NCBI GenBank assembly: GCA_018433085.1
Contig: JAHDRW010000014.1
Coordinates: 78,255-142,254 of the forward strand
From: Deltaproteobacteria bacterium
GTDB taxonomy: Bacteria; Desulfobacterota; Desulfomonilia; UBA1062
Reading direction: 5' to 3'
Length of the DNA stretch: 64,000 nt
The notes beneath the pieces were generated by a model, which was given only the letters and a program-made list of their open reading frames with translations, had not been told where the DNA came from and searched no databases. Below are positions 8,119-17,921 of the stretch, one piece after another (positions within the stretch are counted from its first letter, which is position 1; each line of letters begins with the position of its first letter). A program made the position numbers and the translations under genes.

Positions 8119-9216
8119 ATGGCAAAAATCCTGAGACAGTCCATCCAGGAATGGTTCAGGCGCTATTTTTCCAACCAGCAGGTGATCATTCTCATTCTCC
8201 TGCTCGCGGCTGGATTTGTTCTGGTGTACTTCTTCATCGGCATCCTCATGCCGGTGTTCGTCGCGTTCATCATCGCCTATGTGCTCGACGGCGTCGTGAA
8301 ACGGCTGGAGGGCCTTCCCATGGGGAGGCTTCCGGCGGTTCTCATCGTCTTTTCCCTGTTCATGGCGTTTCTCCTGACAATGCTCATGGTATTTCTCCCC
8401 CTGCTCTACTGGGAAGTCGCACAGCTGGCACAGGAGCTGCCCTCCATGATAACGGACCTCCGGGGACAGATACAGGTCCTGTCACAACAATATCCGGACG
8501 TGATATCCCCCGGGAGGATCAGGCAGGTTCAGGAGATCATCAGCTCCGAGCTTACCAGTATCGGAGAATATCTCATCCAGATGTCCGTAAGCTCGGTGAG
8601 AAGTCTCATCACGATCCTGATCTATGTGGTCCTGGTGCCTTTCGTCACCTTCTTTCTTCTGAAGGACAAAGACATGATCCTGTCCCGTCTCAAGGGTATT
8701 CTGCCTGAGAACAGCGGCCTTGCGGTCCAGGTGGGGAAGGAGGCGAACAGGCAGTTCTCGAACTACGTCAGGGGCAAGATATGGGAAATACTCATCGAAT
8801 GGGGGCTGACCTATATCGCCTTCCTCCTTCTGGGGCTCAAGTATGCATTGCTCCTTTCCTTCTTTGTCGGACTGTCCGTGCTCGTTCCCTATATCGGGGT
8901 GATCCTGGCGGCGTTGCCCGCAATTCTGGTCGGCCTGGTCCAATGGGGCATCGGTGCCCAGATTGTCTATCTCCTGGGGATTTTTATCATCATTCAGACG
9001 ATCACGAGCAACATCATCAATCCGCTGATATTCTCGGAAATGGTGAATATCCATCCGGTGGCCATCATCGTCGCGCTCCTTGTCTTCGGCGAGCTGTGGG
9101 GTATCTGGGGCCTCATCTTTGCCATCCCCCTGGCCACCCTGATCCAGACCGTGATCAATGCCTGGATCAGGACGGTATCCCACAGAACCGTACCGGAAGA
9201 AAAGCCGGGAGGATGA
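8119..9216 (+). CDS. AI-2E family transporter (PerM/YdgG-type membrane protein)
   Basis: This 365-residue polytopic inner-membrane protein is of the AI-2 exporter/PerM superfamily. Hydrophobic helices occupy about 22-65, 70-105, then a soluble segment (about 115-170), then further helices from about 170 to 345. Family landmarks include FFLLKDKDMILSRLKGILP, the QFSNYVRGKI helix and the C-terminal block PYIGVILAALPAILVGL followed by NIINPLIFSEMVNIHPVAI. Substrate ranges from signalling molecules to ions in characterised members, so it is not assigned. It has its own promoter and no obvious partner. Confidence 0.88.
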   Translation: MAKILRQSIQEWFRRYFSNQQVIILILLLAAGFVLVYFFIGILMPVFVAFIIAYVLDGVVKRLEGLPMGRLPAVLIVFSLFMAFLLTMLMVFLPLLYWEVAQLAQELPSMITDLRGQIQVLSQQYPDVISPGRIRQVQEIISSELTSIGEYLIQMSVSSVRSLITILIYVVLVPFVTFFLLKDKDMILSRLKGILPENSGLAVQVGKEANRQFSNYVRGKIWEILIEWGLTYIAFLLLGLKYALLLSFFVGLSVLVPYIGVILAALPAILVGLVQWGIGAQIVYLLGIFIIIQTITSNIINPLIFSEMVNIHPVAIIVALLVFGELWGIWGLIFAIPLATLIQTVINAWIRTVSHRTVPEEKPGG

Positions 9217-9242
9217 CAGCGGCGGCCATGAGATAGTGTGCA

Positions 9243-9851
9243 TCACGCGCCCTTCTGCGTCTCGTTGTTCAGCTTGCGGTAAAGCCCGGATCTGACGATG
9301 CTGAGGGTTCGCTGCCACTGGTGGTCGAATACGATCTGCTCCACATCGGCATGCCGGGGGAAGGTCCAGATGGCAAGCGCACCCGGATCGGGGCCCAGGG
9401 GACCCATCCGGCAGAGGACCACGTTGAGCACACCGTTTTCATACCTGTCCGCACGCTCGGAAAAGTGCCGGGCAACGACCTCTTCCCGGCGGGAGACATC
9501 GTGCGTGAAGAACTCGATATACTGGATCCCGCCCTCGATGGGCGGTCCGGAGAGCACCTCGGTATAGCAGCCCGCCTGGCAGAGATGGATGGCACTCCGG
9601 GAAGCGGCCGAATGCAGGGCCCTGCGCGCCTTGAAATATGATTCCCACTCCTGAAGCCTCTCGAACGTCTTGCACTGCCAGATGGCCAGAAAGGGGGGGT
9701 GCGGCCCGAGCCGCAGGGTGCGGCCGAGCACGGCCAGCGGCTGGTTATCGGAAGAGGCATCGTCGTCTGTCCACCTGGCCTTTTCCCCCTGAGGCTTGAT
9801 CAGCTCGGAAGGGATGGAACGGTCGTGCTCCATGTATTCGATGTAAATCAT
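9243..9851 (-). CDS. Hypothetical protein, NIPSNAP/dimeric alpha-beta barrel-like
   Basis: About 202 residues from the preferred start. ATG at 9851 has a perfect AGGAGGAAG upstream, whereas a longer reading to 9920 does not. The sequence shows two similar halves: IYIEYMEH...FLAIWQCKTFERLQEWESYF and IQYIEFFTHD...ALAIWTFPRHADVEQIVFD. Each has an aromatic edge strand, a long helix and a central W. That is the layout of duplicated ferredoxin-like (dimeric alpha-beta barrel) NIPSNAP-type proteins. Function is unknown. It is convergent with the AI-2E transporter gene. Confidence 0.6.
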   Translation of the reverse strand: MIYIEYMEHDRSIPSELIKPQGEKARWTDDDASSDNQPLAVLGRTLRLGPHPPFLAIWQCKTFERLQEWESYFKARRALHSAASRSAIHLCQAGCYTEVLSGPPIEGGIQYIEFFTHDVSRREEVVARHFSERADRYENGVLNVVLCRMGPLGPDPGALAIWTFPRHADVEQIVFDHQWQRTLSIVRSGLYRKLNNETQKGA

Positions 9852-10134
9852 GTCTTCCTCCTCGTGCCTCGATTTTTTCGAGCATCCTTTTCTGGCTGGC
9901 TTGAAGGGAAACGACGCCATCGAATAACGGGAACATACATGGAAGTGCTGATGTGGGGACGAAATTCACTGTGAAATAATTATAACAGGGCACAAGCGGC
10001 CCTCAAATCATTGCCGGTCTCTTTTTTAAGCCGTGTGTCCGGGTAAGCACGCGCAGGAGACGGCGTGCCGGCGAAGGACCGCCGGCTCATACCCGTGCGT
10101 CCGGGCTTTCAAGGGATCGGCATCAGGCAAGGAA

Positions 10135-10701
10135 TCACGAAAAGAACGAAGATTTTCTCAATGCCGCGGTCATGGGGAAAAACCTGATCCCGTTGACCGT
10201 CTTCTCCGTTCCCAGGGGTGTGAACCCCATCTGTAAGTATGCCCCAACGGCATTGGGAGATGCGTTCACGCTGATCTCCCTGAGCCAGGGGTCGCGGTCC
10301 CGGCAGATCTTCAGCGCCCGTTTCAGCAGGGTCTTTCCGATGCCCTTCCTCTGGAACGGTCCCGCAACGAAAAACAGGGAGATGTGGTGGTACTTTTTCA
10401 TCTCGATCATGGCGACGATGTCACGCCCCGCTTGTGCCACGAGGATGAAATGGTCTGAGCGGGAGCGCTTCAGGAGGTCGTCGCTGCGGGCATACCTGAG
10501 GAACTCGTTGACCCCTTCGGGCGAGTATCCGGGTGCCACGCTGCGTTTGAACACCTCGACGATCAGACCGATCACCCGGTCTTCCTCGCCCGGCTTCATG
10601 TATCGATAGCGGACGCGTTGGAACAGGGGTGCCAGGGCATCCATCACTGAAGACCCCGCTATTTGTATGAATGAGGCAAGGAACTCTCCTTCATGGAGCA
10701 T
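10135..10701 (-). CDS. GNAT family N-acetyltransferase
   Basis: This is an acetyl-CoA-dependent acetyltransferase of up to 188 residues. Motif A is clear: ISLFFVAGPFQRKGIGKTLL (the pyrophosphate loop is QRKGIG), preceded by a catalytic-core strand VAMIEMKKYHH and followed by VNASPNAVGAYLQMGF (motif B). The fold begins near residue 31 (RYRYMKPGEED), so an internal ATG at 10644 is an alternative start; neither has a convincing ribosome site. The substrate cannot be inferred from position, since neighbours are unrelated. Confidence 0.82.
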   Translation of the reverse strand: MLHEGEFLASFIQIAGSSVMDALAPLFQRVRYRYMKPGEEDRVIGLIVEVFKRSVAPGYSPEGVNEFLRYARSDDLLKRSRSDHFILVAQAGRDIVAMIEMKKYHHISLFFVAGPFQRKGIGKTLLKRALKICRDRDPWLREISVNASPNAVGAYLQMGFTPLGTEKTVNGIRFFPMTAALRKSSFFS

Positions 10702-11120
10702 CTCCCAGAGAAAAATTCCGAAAAAGGGTTTTGTCCGGTCACGATCCCTGCCCCCTGTGCTGCGGCAGCGGGTACGCCGGAGAAGTTCTGTTCAAAAAAA
10801 CAGATGCTCAGGGCACACCGTTTTCGAGGCCCGTACGTTCCGGGCCGCCGGAGCGGTACGGCCGATGGCATCGGTTCTTACATGCTGAGAATACAGGGCA
10901 GCCGGGAAAAGTCAAACCCCCACCCTTTTCCCCTGTACCGATCGAGCCTCTTCACGGTGCCGGCAGTATCACCTCCGGTCAGGCCGGGAAAATCCGCCGG
11001 GATTTCTGAAAAGGTCAGGCCCGCGGTGAAAAGTGGCGCCCTTCCAGCCGCCTGGTGGTGACGATGTTTCGAGGGGTGGAATAAGGGTACTCACCACAGG
11101 CTTGCCACTTCCGGCGCGGT
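10702..11120. other. Intergenic region without recognisable content
   Basis: About 420 bp between the GNAT gene and the TIGR02588-type gene. Short open frames exist on both strands, but none has a convincing start site or natural composition, and I see no structured element. Confidence 0.5.
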
Positions 11121-11510
11121 TCAGGGTAGTTGGTAGCTGACCACCCTGATGACCAGGCCGACGGGTTCATGTTCGAAGATGAGAACGCCCTGCTCTCCGG
11201 AGCGCCCCGGTACAAAATCGAATGTCGTGGAAGCCTCTTCCCGCCTGCCGGCAACGGTGATGAATCCCTCGACCTTCACACGCTCCCCGGTCTGGTCGCC
11301 CTTGTTTTCAATCGTGAAATCGACATAATAGGAATGACCTTCCACCCGGGTCCGCCCTTGGGTGACCTCGAAGCGGGCCGGCCGGTCGACCGGACTCAGC
11401 CAGACAAAGACCACCAGCCCCACCAGAAGGCCGAGTATGACGAGCGAGACTCCAAGCGATACCCACTCGGCATGGGAATATCCGGGTTCAGACCCTTCAG
11501 GAGGATTCAT
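11121..11510 (-). CDS. TIGR02588 family protein (small membrane-anchored protein)
   Basis: This protein of about 129 residues has one transmembrane helix near its N-terminus (SLGVSLVILGLLVGLVVFVW) and an Ig-like beta-rich exported domain with YYVDFTIENKGDQTGERVKVEG. I fixed the start at 11510 because its ATG overlaps the stop codon of the upstream TIGR02587-type gene as ATGA, which indicates translational coupling. A longer reading to 11579 lies inside the upstream gene. The pair TIGR02587/TIGR02588 is conserved in scattered bacteria with no known function; the assignment is from memory of the family. Confidence 0.75.
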   Translation of the reverse strand: MNPPEGSEPGYSHAEWVSLGVSLVILGLLVGLVVFVWLSPVDRPARFEVTQGRTRVEGHSYYVDFTIENKGDQTGERVKVEGFITVAGRREEASTTFDFVPGRSGEQGVLIFEHEPVGLVIRVVSYQLP

Positions 11511-12397
11511 ACCGCCAACCTCCCCGCCGCCCCTCCGATGCTCGCCGGGAAACCCAGGATGGTGGTGTAGTTCAGCCACTCATACCAGGATCGGTCTGTC
11601 CCGACGGTCTGAAAGAGCCAGAGCATGAACAGGCTCACCATCAGAGCCACCAGATACGAGTTGATCGTCTCTACCACAGGATGCTGGAAAATGCCCCGCT
11701 GCTCCATTCTCTTGCTTTCTGAGACGAATGAGGCCTCGAAGACGATGATATAGGAGATGACCAGGGAGGTCAGAATGATCAGAAGCATGCCGAGAGATGA
11801 CAATCTGCTTGCAATGATCAGGATCTCGTCTGCGGGTGCTATGGCAAAGCCGATGATAACCGCCCCCAGTCCGGTTGCCCCCATATCCACGAGCGTTCCG
11901 TGCAGCTTTCCCCTGGTCGTTCGGTCTTCTTCTTTCTTTTTCTCCGCAAGCTGCCGGGGTGTATCGACCCCTTCGGTTTTCTGCCCCTCCACCAGATAAT
12001 CGGATATGCCGGCGCCTATCCCGAAAGGGATGGCCTCCATGGTGATATGGCCGATGATATTTTCCAGTCCGAGGTCGATATGCAGGACGCCGATGATCGT
12101 CAGGCTCAGCGAGGCGCAGACGATTGCAACGGCCAGAGCGACGAGGCTGTCCATGATGGAAATCGTCCACCGGTATTCTTTTTTTTTGCGAAACCCTGCG
12201 CCGTAATCCAGGATGATGAGCAGGAACAGTGAAACGCCGAGAGAAAGTGCCATGTGCAGCGCATTTACCTGATTTCCCGCCCACCACACCTCCATGGTAT
12301 ACAGGAGGGGAATCCCGAAGAGAAACGCCCCCGAGACCGCCCGGAGGATATCATCGAGCTCGCTGTACCAGGGATTGCTTTCTTTTGAGGAAGCCAT
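11507..12397 (-). CDS. TIGR02587 family membrane protein
   Basis: This integral membrane protein of about 296 residues has some seven hydrophobic segments (e.g. GAFLFGIPLLYTMEVWW, MALSLGVSLFLLIILDYGAG, GLGAVIIGFAIAPADEILII, LLIILTSLVISYIIVFEASF). A charged cytoplasmic loop lies mid-protein (QLAEKKKEEDRTTRGK). The start at 12397 is preceded by AAAGGG. It is coupled to the TIGR02588-type gene through an ATGA overlap, implying equimolar subunits of one complex. No catalytic residues are recognisable and function is unknown. The family call rests on TM pattern and on the partner gene. Confidence 0.75.
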   Translation of the reverse strand: MASSKESNPWYSELDDILRAVSGAFLFGIPLLYTMEVWWAGNQVNALHMALSLGVSLFLLIILDYGAGFRKKKEYRWTISIMDSLVALAVAIVCASLSLTIIGVLHIDLGLENIIGHITMEAIPFGIGAGISDYLVEGQKTEGVDTPRQLAEKKKEEDRTTRGKLHGTLVDMGATGLGAVIIGFAIAPADEILIIASRLSSLGMLLIILTSLVISYIIVFEASFVSESKRMEQRGIFQHPVVETINSYLVALMVSLFMLWLFQTVGTDRSWYEWLNYTTILGFPASIGGAAGRLAV

Positions 12398-12500
12398 GAC
12401 CCTTTTGCACCTTTGTGGGGCTATATATATGATTGGATTCTCCCATCCGCTCCGCAAGAGGGCTTCCTCCGGAAGGACAAGAGGGAATTATCTTTTTCGC

Positions 12501-12530
12501 TTGAATAATACTCTATGAAATGCATATACT
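12501..12530 (+). promoter_or_regulatory. Sigma70-type promoter of the CoA ligase-dehydrogenase operon
   Basis: TTGAAT (12501-12506) and TATACT (12525-12530) with an 18 bp spacer. The first gene starts at 12573. The tandem repeat GTAATACAGTAATAC just downstream could be a regulator site. Confidence 0.5.
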
Positions 12531-12572
12531 ACTATTGTAATACAGTAATACTGGAAGAGAGGGTTTTCCGTT

Positions 12573-14186
12573 ATGATGGATTATCCTTTGTTGCTTCGCA
12601 CCTATCTTATCCGGACAGCGAGGTATTTTTCGAAAAAGGAGATCGTTTCGGTATATCCCGAGGGGACCTTCCGCTACGACTACGGGGAATATTACCGGAG
12701 GGTCTGCCGGCTGGCGCATGCGCTGAAATCCCTGGGCATCAGGCGCGGGGACCGGGTGGCGAGCATCGCGCTCAACGACCACCGGCACCTGGAGCTCTAT
12801 TTCGGCGTGCCCTGTTGCGGCGCGGTGCTCCATACCGTGAATTTCCGGCTTCCGGCGCGTCATTTGGTCCATATCATCAACCATGCCGGGGACCGGGTGG
12901 TGTTCGTGGACGAGGACCTGCTCATGTTCATCGAGCCTCTGAAGGATCAGCTCAAGACCGTGGAGAAGTTCGTGGTGCTCTCCCACACGGGCACGCTTCC
13001 GCAGACGGGCATCGAAAACATCGTGCTTTATGACGATCTGATCGGCGATTTTCCCGATGAGTACGATTTTCCGGACGATCTGAGCGAACAGGATCCGGCC
13101 ATGATCTGTTACACCTCGGCCACCACGGGCGATCCCAAGGGCGTGGTGTATTCCCACCGGGCCATCGTGCTCCACAGTCTTACCGTGGGGATCACCTTCG
13201 GTGCCGGAGAGTCCGACTGCATTCTCCACATCGTGCCCATGTTCCACGCCAATGCCTGGTGCGCGCCCTTCGCGGGGCTCATCGCCGGGTGCAAGCAGGT
13301 GCTGCCGGGCAGGGAGGTCATCAACATGGAGAAGCTCTGCCGGATGATCGCGGACGAAAAGGTCACCTTCACCGCAGGCGTTCCCACCATCTGGATGCTC
13401 CTGTTCGATTATCTGGAAAAGGGGGGCTGGCACGACTTCTCGTCTTTGAAAACCATCGTGAGCGGGGGTGCGGCGATCCCCCTGCATCTGCTCAGGACCT
13501 TCAACGAAAAGTACAACTTCCCCATCAAGCAGGCCTACGGAGCCACGGAGACCACGCCTCTGGTTTCCGCTGCCCTGCCCAAGAGCTATATGACCGGCCT
13601 GAGCGAAAAGGAGCTCTACGACATCCGCACCAGCGTGGGTCTCCTGGTCATGGGCCTTGAAATGAAGATCGTGGGGACCGACGGCGTCGAGGTCGAGATG
13701 GACGGCAGACAGTGGGGCGAGATCTGGCTTCGCGGGCCCTGGATCGCAAACGAATACTACCGGGACCCCGAGCGCTCGAAGGACGCCTTTGCCGGCGGAT
13801 GGTACCACACCGGAGACGTGGCCACCATCGACCGCGAGGGATATATCCGGCTCGTGGACCGCACCAGAGACCTGGTCAAGAGTGCGGGGGAATGGATTTC
13901 ATCCGTGGATCTGGAGAACCTGATCATGGAACACCCCGGGGTGGCGGAGGCCGCCATCATCGGTGTTCCGCACCCGAAGTGGCAGGAGAGGCCCCTTGCA
14001 TGCGTGAGCGTCGTCGATGGGCTCAACGTGACCGCGGACGATCTCAAGGTCTTTCTGAAAGACAGGGTCAGGGCCTCCTGGTGGATCCCGGACGACTTCG
14101 TGTTTCTGGCCGTGATTCCCAAGACCAGCGTGGGCAAGTTCGACAAGCGGGAGCTGCGGAGACTCTACGCACAGGGCGAGCTTTAA
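12573..14186 (+). CDS. AMP-dependent fatty acyl-CoA synthetase (long/medium-chain acyl-CoA ligase)
   Basis: This 537-residue ANL-superfamily ligase activates a carboxylic acid to its CoA thioester through an acyl-AMP. Motifs appear in order: the P-loop [17 protein letters not shown] (about 180-196), [11 protein letters not shown], the adenine-binding [20 protein letters not shown] with [20 protein letters not shown] (hinge), and the catalytic lysine motif [13 protein letters not shown] at the C-terminus. Length and the MFHANAW and GEWIS variants match medium/long-chain fatty acid ligases. It is followed after 85 bp by an acyl-CoA dehydrogenase gene on the same strand, so the operon encodes activation and first dehydrogenation of one acid. 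Confidence 0.92.
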   Translation: MMDYPLLLRTYLIRTARYFSKKEIVSVYPEGTFRYDYGEYYRRVCRLAHALKSLGIRRGDRVASIALNDHRHLELYFGVPCCGAVLHTVNFRLPARHLVHIINHAGDRVVFVDEDLLMFIEPLKDQLKTVEKFVVLSHTGTLPQTGIENIVLYDDLIGDFPDEYDFPDDLSEQDPAMICYTSATTGDPKGVVYSHRAIVLHSLTVGITFGAGESDCILHIVPMFHANAWCAPFAGLIAGCKQVLPGREVINMEKLCRMIADEKVTFTAGVPTIWMLLFDYLEKGGWHDFSSLKTIVSGGAAIPLHLLRTFNEKYNFPIKQAYGATETTPLVSAALPKSYMTGLSEKELYDIRTSVGLLVMGLEMKIVGTDGVEVEMDGRQWGEIWLRGPWIANEYYRDPERSKDAFAGGWYHTGDVATIDREGYIRLVDRTRDLVKSAGEWISSVDLENLIMEHPGVAEAAIIGVPHPKWQERPLACVSVVDGLNVTADDLKVFLKDRVRASWWIPDDFVFLAVIPKTSVGKFDKRELRRLYAQGEL

Positions 14187-14271
14187 GGCGGTCAAGATGG
14201 TCTGAGAGTGAAGCCTTTTCCCGCAGGCGGCTGGAAAAGGCCTGCAGGGACGATGTGATAAGGAGGAATCC

Positions 14272-15423
14272 GTGTCATTGCTTGAGAGGCGCTACACCGA
14301 CGAACATCTCCTGTTTCGCGACCAGGTTCGCAGGTTTTTCGATAAAGAGGTGACCCCCTACGCGGATGACTGGGAAAGGGAGGGCATGGTGCCCCGGTCC
14401 GCATGGAAGAAGATGGGCGACCAGGGCTTCCTGTGCCCCTGGCTCGAGGAAGAATACGGCGGCGTGGGGGCGGATTTCCTCTACTCCTACATCCTCACCG
14501 AGGAGCTGGCCAGGACGCACTGCGGGGGGTTCTTCTTCCCCCTGCACTCGGATATCGTGGTCCCCTATCTGCACAGCTTCGGCACGCGCGAGCAGAAGGA
14601 ACGGTGGCTTCCGGGATGCGCGGCCGGGGACATCATCACCGCGGTGGCCATGACCGAGCCGGGAACGGGGTCCGACCTGGCCGCCATGAGGACCGCGGCG
14701 GTCAGGGACGGGGACGGCTTCGTCATCAACGGACAGAAGACCTTTATCTCCAACGGTCTGTGCTGCGATCTGGTCATTGTGGCCGCGGTTACCGACCCGC
14801 GGGCGGCATCTCCCTATGAGGGGATGTCGCTGATCGTGGTGGAGGACGGCACGCCCGGCTTCGAGAAGGGAAGAAGGCTGGAGAAGATCGGACTGCATTC
14901 CCAGGATACCGCGGAGATGGCCTTCGTGGACTGCAGGGTGCCGGCCGCGAACCTGCTGGGCGAAGAGGGCAAGGGCTTCTTCTATCTCATGCAGAAGCTC
15001 CAGCAGGAGCGGCTCGTCTGCGCCATGGGCTCGCAGGTGGGGGCGGAGGAGGCCCTGCGCGTGACGCTCGATTACGCCAGGACTCGGGAGGCCTTCGGCA
15101 GGGCTATCAGCCGGTTCCAGTACATCTCGTTCGAGCTCGCCAAGATGGCCTCCGAGATCGAGGTCGGGAGGGCCTTTCTGGATACCTGCATCCTGGATCA
15201 CATGGAAGGCGGGCTCGATGTCAAGCGCGCATCCATTGCCAAATACTGGATCTGCGAGATGCTCAACCGGGTGGTGAGCCAGTGCGTGCAGTTCCATGGA
15301 GGCTACGGATACATGGAGGAATACCCCATCGCCCGGATGTTCCGGGATGCCCGGGTGCAGACGATCTATGCCGGCACCTCGGAGATCATGCTGCTCATCA
15401 TCAGCAGGCAGATGGGGCTTTAG
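14272..15423 (+). CDS. Acyl-CoA dehydrogenase family protein
   Basis: This 383-residue enzyme performs the first beta-oxidation step on the CoA ester made by the preceding ligase. Landmarks are WLEEEYGGVGADFLYSYI, the flavin region AMTEPGTGSDLAAM and INGQKTFISNG, ARTREAFGRAISRFQYI, and CVQFHGGYGYMEEYPIAR. The MCAD-type catalytic Glu is absent (IYAGTSEIM); helix G has KLQQERLVCAM, so the base is probably the Glu used by LCAD and isovaleryl-CoA dehydrogenases. The start is GTG at 14272, supported by AAGGAGGA. A strong terminator at 15732 ends the operon. Confidence 0.92.
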   Translation: MSLLERRYTDEHLLFRDQVRRFFDKEVTPYADDWEREGMVPRSAWKKMGDQGFLCPWLEEEYGGVGADFLYSYILTEELARTHCGGFFFPLHSDIVVPYLHSFGTREQKERWLPGCAAGDIITAVAMTEPGTGSDLAAMRTAAVRDGDGFVINGQKTFISNGLCCDLVIVAAVTDPRAASPYEGMSLIVVEDGTPGFEKGRRLEKIGLHSQDTAEMAFVDCRVPAANLLGEEGKGFFYLMQKLQQERLVCAMGSQVGAEEALRVTLDYARTREAFGRAISRFQYISFELAKMASEIEVGRAFLDTCILDHMEGGLDVKRASIAKYWICEMLNRVVSQCVQFHGGYGYMEEYPIARMFRDARVQTIYAGTSEIMLLIISRQMGL

Positions 15424-15731
15424 GGAAAGAGCCCGGATACAACGGACGGGGAGCGGACGGCTTCGGACGGCTCGAAAAGGAGGTTTTTTCCCTTCCGGTG
15501 TGCGCGAGCGGCGCCGGAAGGGTTACAGGGGGAAACAGGGCCATGTTACTCTCCAAGCATCATTTTTCGTAATGGGGGCGTCCCCCGCTTGCACATGTGA
15601 CGCGGTCGGGGGCGGCGGGGGACGCAACCATGGTATGCAGTCCGGGAAAGGATCGAGCTTGGAGGATGAAAAAAAGAAGGCTTAAGGAGCCTCTTGAGAG
15701 ACAAGTTCCACGTATCTTCTCACTTGCTTGA
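15424..15731. other. Operon 3' region, no gene seen
   Basis: About 308 bp between the dehydrogenase stop and the terminator stem. Short open frames here have no plausible start or family resemblance. Confidence 0.5.
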
Positions 15732-15769
15732 GCCGCGGCCCTTCACCGATTCGGGCCGCGGCATTTTTT
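15732..15769 (+). terminator. Strong rho-independent terminator
   Basis: A perfect 10 bp stem GCCGCGGCCC / GGGCCGCGGC with an 11 nt loop is followed by a run of six T. It ends the ligase-dehydrogenase operon and touches the stop codon of the convergent GntR gene. Confidence 0.9.
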
Positions 15770-16529
15770 ATTCTTCCGTTGCCGGCTCCGGATGGTCGAT
15801 GGTCTTCTTGAGCGACTTCTTTAGATATTCGATGTGGGCGATCAGGGCGGCTTCAGCGGCTTGGGGGTCGTTCCTCTCGACCGCATCGGCAAGGGCGCCG
15901 AGCTGCTCGATGATGCGGCCCGCACTCCCACTGATCGCCGAGAGCTTCCTGCGGCTGAAGGGAAAAGCTCCCAGGAGCAGGGTGTCGATGGATTTCCTCA
16001 GGTGGATGAAGATGGTATTGTGGGTTGATTCGATGAGCGTATCGAAAAACCGGGCATAGAGCCTCCCGCCCTCCGGGTCGATGGGGACCTTGTGGGCGAG
16101 ATCGCATTGAGCGGCCTTTGCACAGAATGAGCGAAGGGCCTTTTTCTCCTCTCTGGTGGCGCATCCGCACGCCAGGGCCGCAGCCTTTGCGTCGAGGATT
16201 CTCCTGACACAGAGCAGCTCCCATATCTTGCCGTGATCGACGGCGAGCAGGTCTTCGATGGACGATTTCCCGCCCTCTCCGGGGACCGTCACATACTTGC
16301 CCCGCTTGTGCCCGGGCTCGATATACCCTCTTGCCTCCAGCAGCTTCAAGGCCTCCCGCAGCGAGATTCTGCTGATGCCCATCATTCTGGTCATCTTGTG
16401 CTCCGAGGGAAGGCGCTCGCCCGTTTTCAGGCTGCCTCGGTTGATCAGGTCGATGATCTGCTCAGCCACCTGGGTGGGGATGTTCGGCGCCTTGACGATC
16501 GTTGAAATACTGATCCGTTTTTCTTCCAT
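15768..16529 (-). CDS. GntR family regulator with FCD domain (FadR subfamily)
   Basis: This repressor of about 253 residues has an N-terminal winged helix (VAEQIIDLINRGSLKTGERLPSEHKMTRMMGISRISLREALK, about residues 20-62, then the wing RGKYVTVP). An all-helical FCD effector domain follows, ending ERNDPQAAEAALIAHIEYLKKSL. FadR-type proteins usually respond to acyl-CoA or other acids. I chose ATG at 16529; upstream codons to 16673 have no coding character. The gene faces the acyl-CoA ligase operon, which makes control of fatty acid degradation plausible but unproven. Confidence 0.88.
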   Translation of the reverse strand: MEEKRISISTIVKAPNIPTQVAEQIIDLINRGSLKTGERLPSEHKMTRMMGISRISLREALKLLEARGYIEPGHKRGKYVTVPGEGGKSSIEDLLAVDHGKIWELLCVRRILDAKAAALACGCATREEKKALRSFCAKAAQCDLAHKVPIDPEGGRLYARFFDTLIESTHNTIFIHLRKSIDTLLLGAFPFSRRKLSAISGSAGRIIEQLGALADAVERNDPQAAEAALIAHIEYLKKSLKKTIDHPEPATEE

Positions 16530-16569
16530 AGGCAGGCCCCGACAGAATGTACACGTAATATGCCGGACA

Positions 16570-16586
16570 TGTAACCATATGGCACA
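16570..16586. promoter_or_regulatory. Near-palindromic operator candidate upstream of the GntR gene
   Basis: TGTAACCATATGGCACA contains a perfect 8 bp palindrome CCATATGG flanked by TGT and ACA arms. It lies about 40-57 bp upstream of the GntR start and between divergent genes, a usual place for autoregulation. Confidence 0.35.
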
Positions 16587-16747
16587 CAATAATACAATCC
16601 GTAAACATCGTTCATTCCTGATGATTTTCCCGTCCGTACCGGAGCGGAAAGGGAAGACACCCTCAGGGTTCATGGAGTTTTCGCCGTGTTCTCGCTATTG
16701 CGGAGTCTTTGCCGTTCGTTTATAGTTCTTATCCAGGTAAAAAGGGC

Positions 16748-17791
16748 ATGAAGTTCTATACGGAAAGCGATATCAAGGGCCTGCTCTCCCGGGTCAGGGA
16801 AAACGAGGAGACCGCCCGGAAGTTTTTCGAGGTGGAGACGAGCGTGCTCTCCACCCTGGACTTCGAGGATTTCTTTCACAAGCTGCTCTCCACCATCATG
16901 AACAAGTTCGGTGTGGGATATGTCTGGGTCACGCTCGTGGAGACCGGCAGGGCCACCCGGATCATTCAGACCCATGCCTCATCCGCCATTCCGGAAAATC
17001 AGCTCAAGATCATCGACCGCCACGCATTTTCTCTCATGGTTCCCGACAGCGACCGGCCCGTGCTCGGCAATACCGATCTCGGCCGCTACACTGCGCTGGT
17101 CCCCGAGGGGCTCCGGAAGGGTTTCAATTCCATCGCCGTCGTGCCCATCAGCCTTGACGGCGAGACGGCGGGGAGCCTGAACTTCGCCGACATGTCCGCA
17201 GAGCGGTTCTCCCCCGATTCCGACACCAGTCTCCTGGAGCAGCTGGGCCTCGTGGTATCCATATGCCTCTCCAATGTGGCCGCCCATGAAGAGATCAAGG
17301 CCCTGGCCTTTCAGGACCCGCTGACCGGGCTGTTGAACCGCAGGGCCATGGAAAGGGTCCTGAGCCGGGAGATCGGCAGGGCAAGGCGGTACGAGGGGCG
17401 GCTGAGCGTGGTGTTCATCGACCTGGACGACTTCAAGAAGGTCAATGACGCCTACGGGCATGACAACGGCGATGAGTTTCTCGTGTACGCCGCAACGATC
17501 ATGCGCAGGATGGTCCGGCAGACCGACCTCGTCTCGCGCTTTGCCGGGGACGAGTTCGTGATCGTCCTGCCCGAAACCTCTCCTGAAGAGGCGGAGCACC
17601 TCATCCGGCGCATGCAGGAGTATTTCGGAGAGCATTCTCTCACCCTGGCGGACACCCCCGTGCCGGTTTCCTTCAGCTACGGGATCGCCTCGGTGGACAT
17701 GGTGGAGGGCGAAGACCCGGCCGGGGTCCTGAAAAAGGCGGACGAGCTGCTCTACCGGAACAAGCGGGAGAAGAAGGCGGGAAGACAATGA
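16748..17791 (+). CDS. Diguanylate cyclase with N-terminal GAF-like domain
   Basis: This protein of about 347 residues would make c-di-GMP. A coiled region, then a GAF-like/DUF484-like sensor (about 25-185, including LEQLGLVVSICLSNV), precedes a GGDEF domain starting at ALAFQDPLTGLLNRRAM. The active-site motif is AGDEF, an accepted variant of GGDEF. An inhibitory I-site RQTD lies exactly five residues before it, so product feedback is likely. The ATG at 16748 is preferred over an upstream TTG at 16709. No membrane segment is seen, so it is probably cytoplasmic. Confidence 0.9.
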   Translation: MKFYTESDIKGLLSRVRENEETARKFFEVETSVLSTLDFEDFFHKLLSTIMNKFGVGYVWVTLVETGRATRIIQTHASSAIPENQLKIIDRHAFSLMVPDSDRPVLGNTDLGRYTALVPEGLRKGFNSIAVVPISLDGETAGSLNFADMSAERFSPDSDTSLLEQLGLVVSICLSNVAAHEEIKALAFQDPLTGLLNRRAMERVLSREIGRARRYEGRLSVVFIDLDDFKKVNDAYGHDNGDEFLVYAATIMRRMVRQTDLVSRFAGDEFVIVLPETSPEEAEHLIRRMQEYFGEHSLTLADTPVPVSFSYGIASVDMVEGEDPAGVLKKADELLYRNKREKKAGRQ

Positions 17792-17921
17792 TCCCGTGTG
17801 TCCCTTTCGCTGTCACGAGGGACAATCGCGGCACCGCTCGCCGTGCGTCCGGATGGCTGCCGTACTTGCATGGGCCGGCCTACAGCAACACATATGCGCG
17901 CCGCGGTAGGAGGAATCTTTT

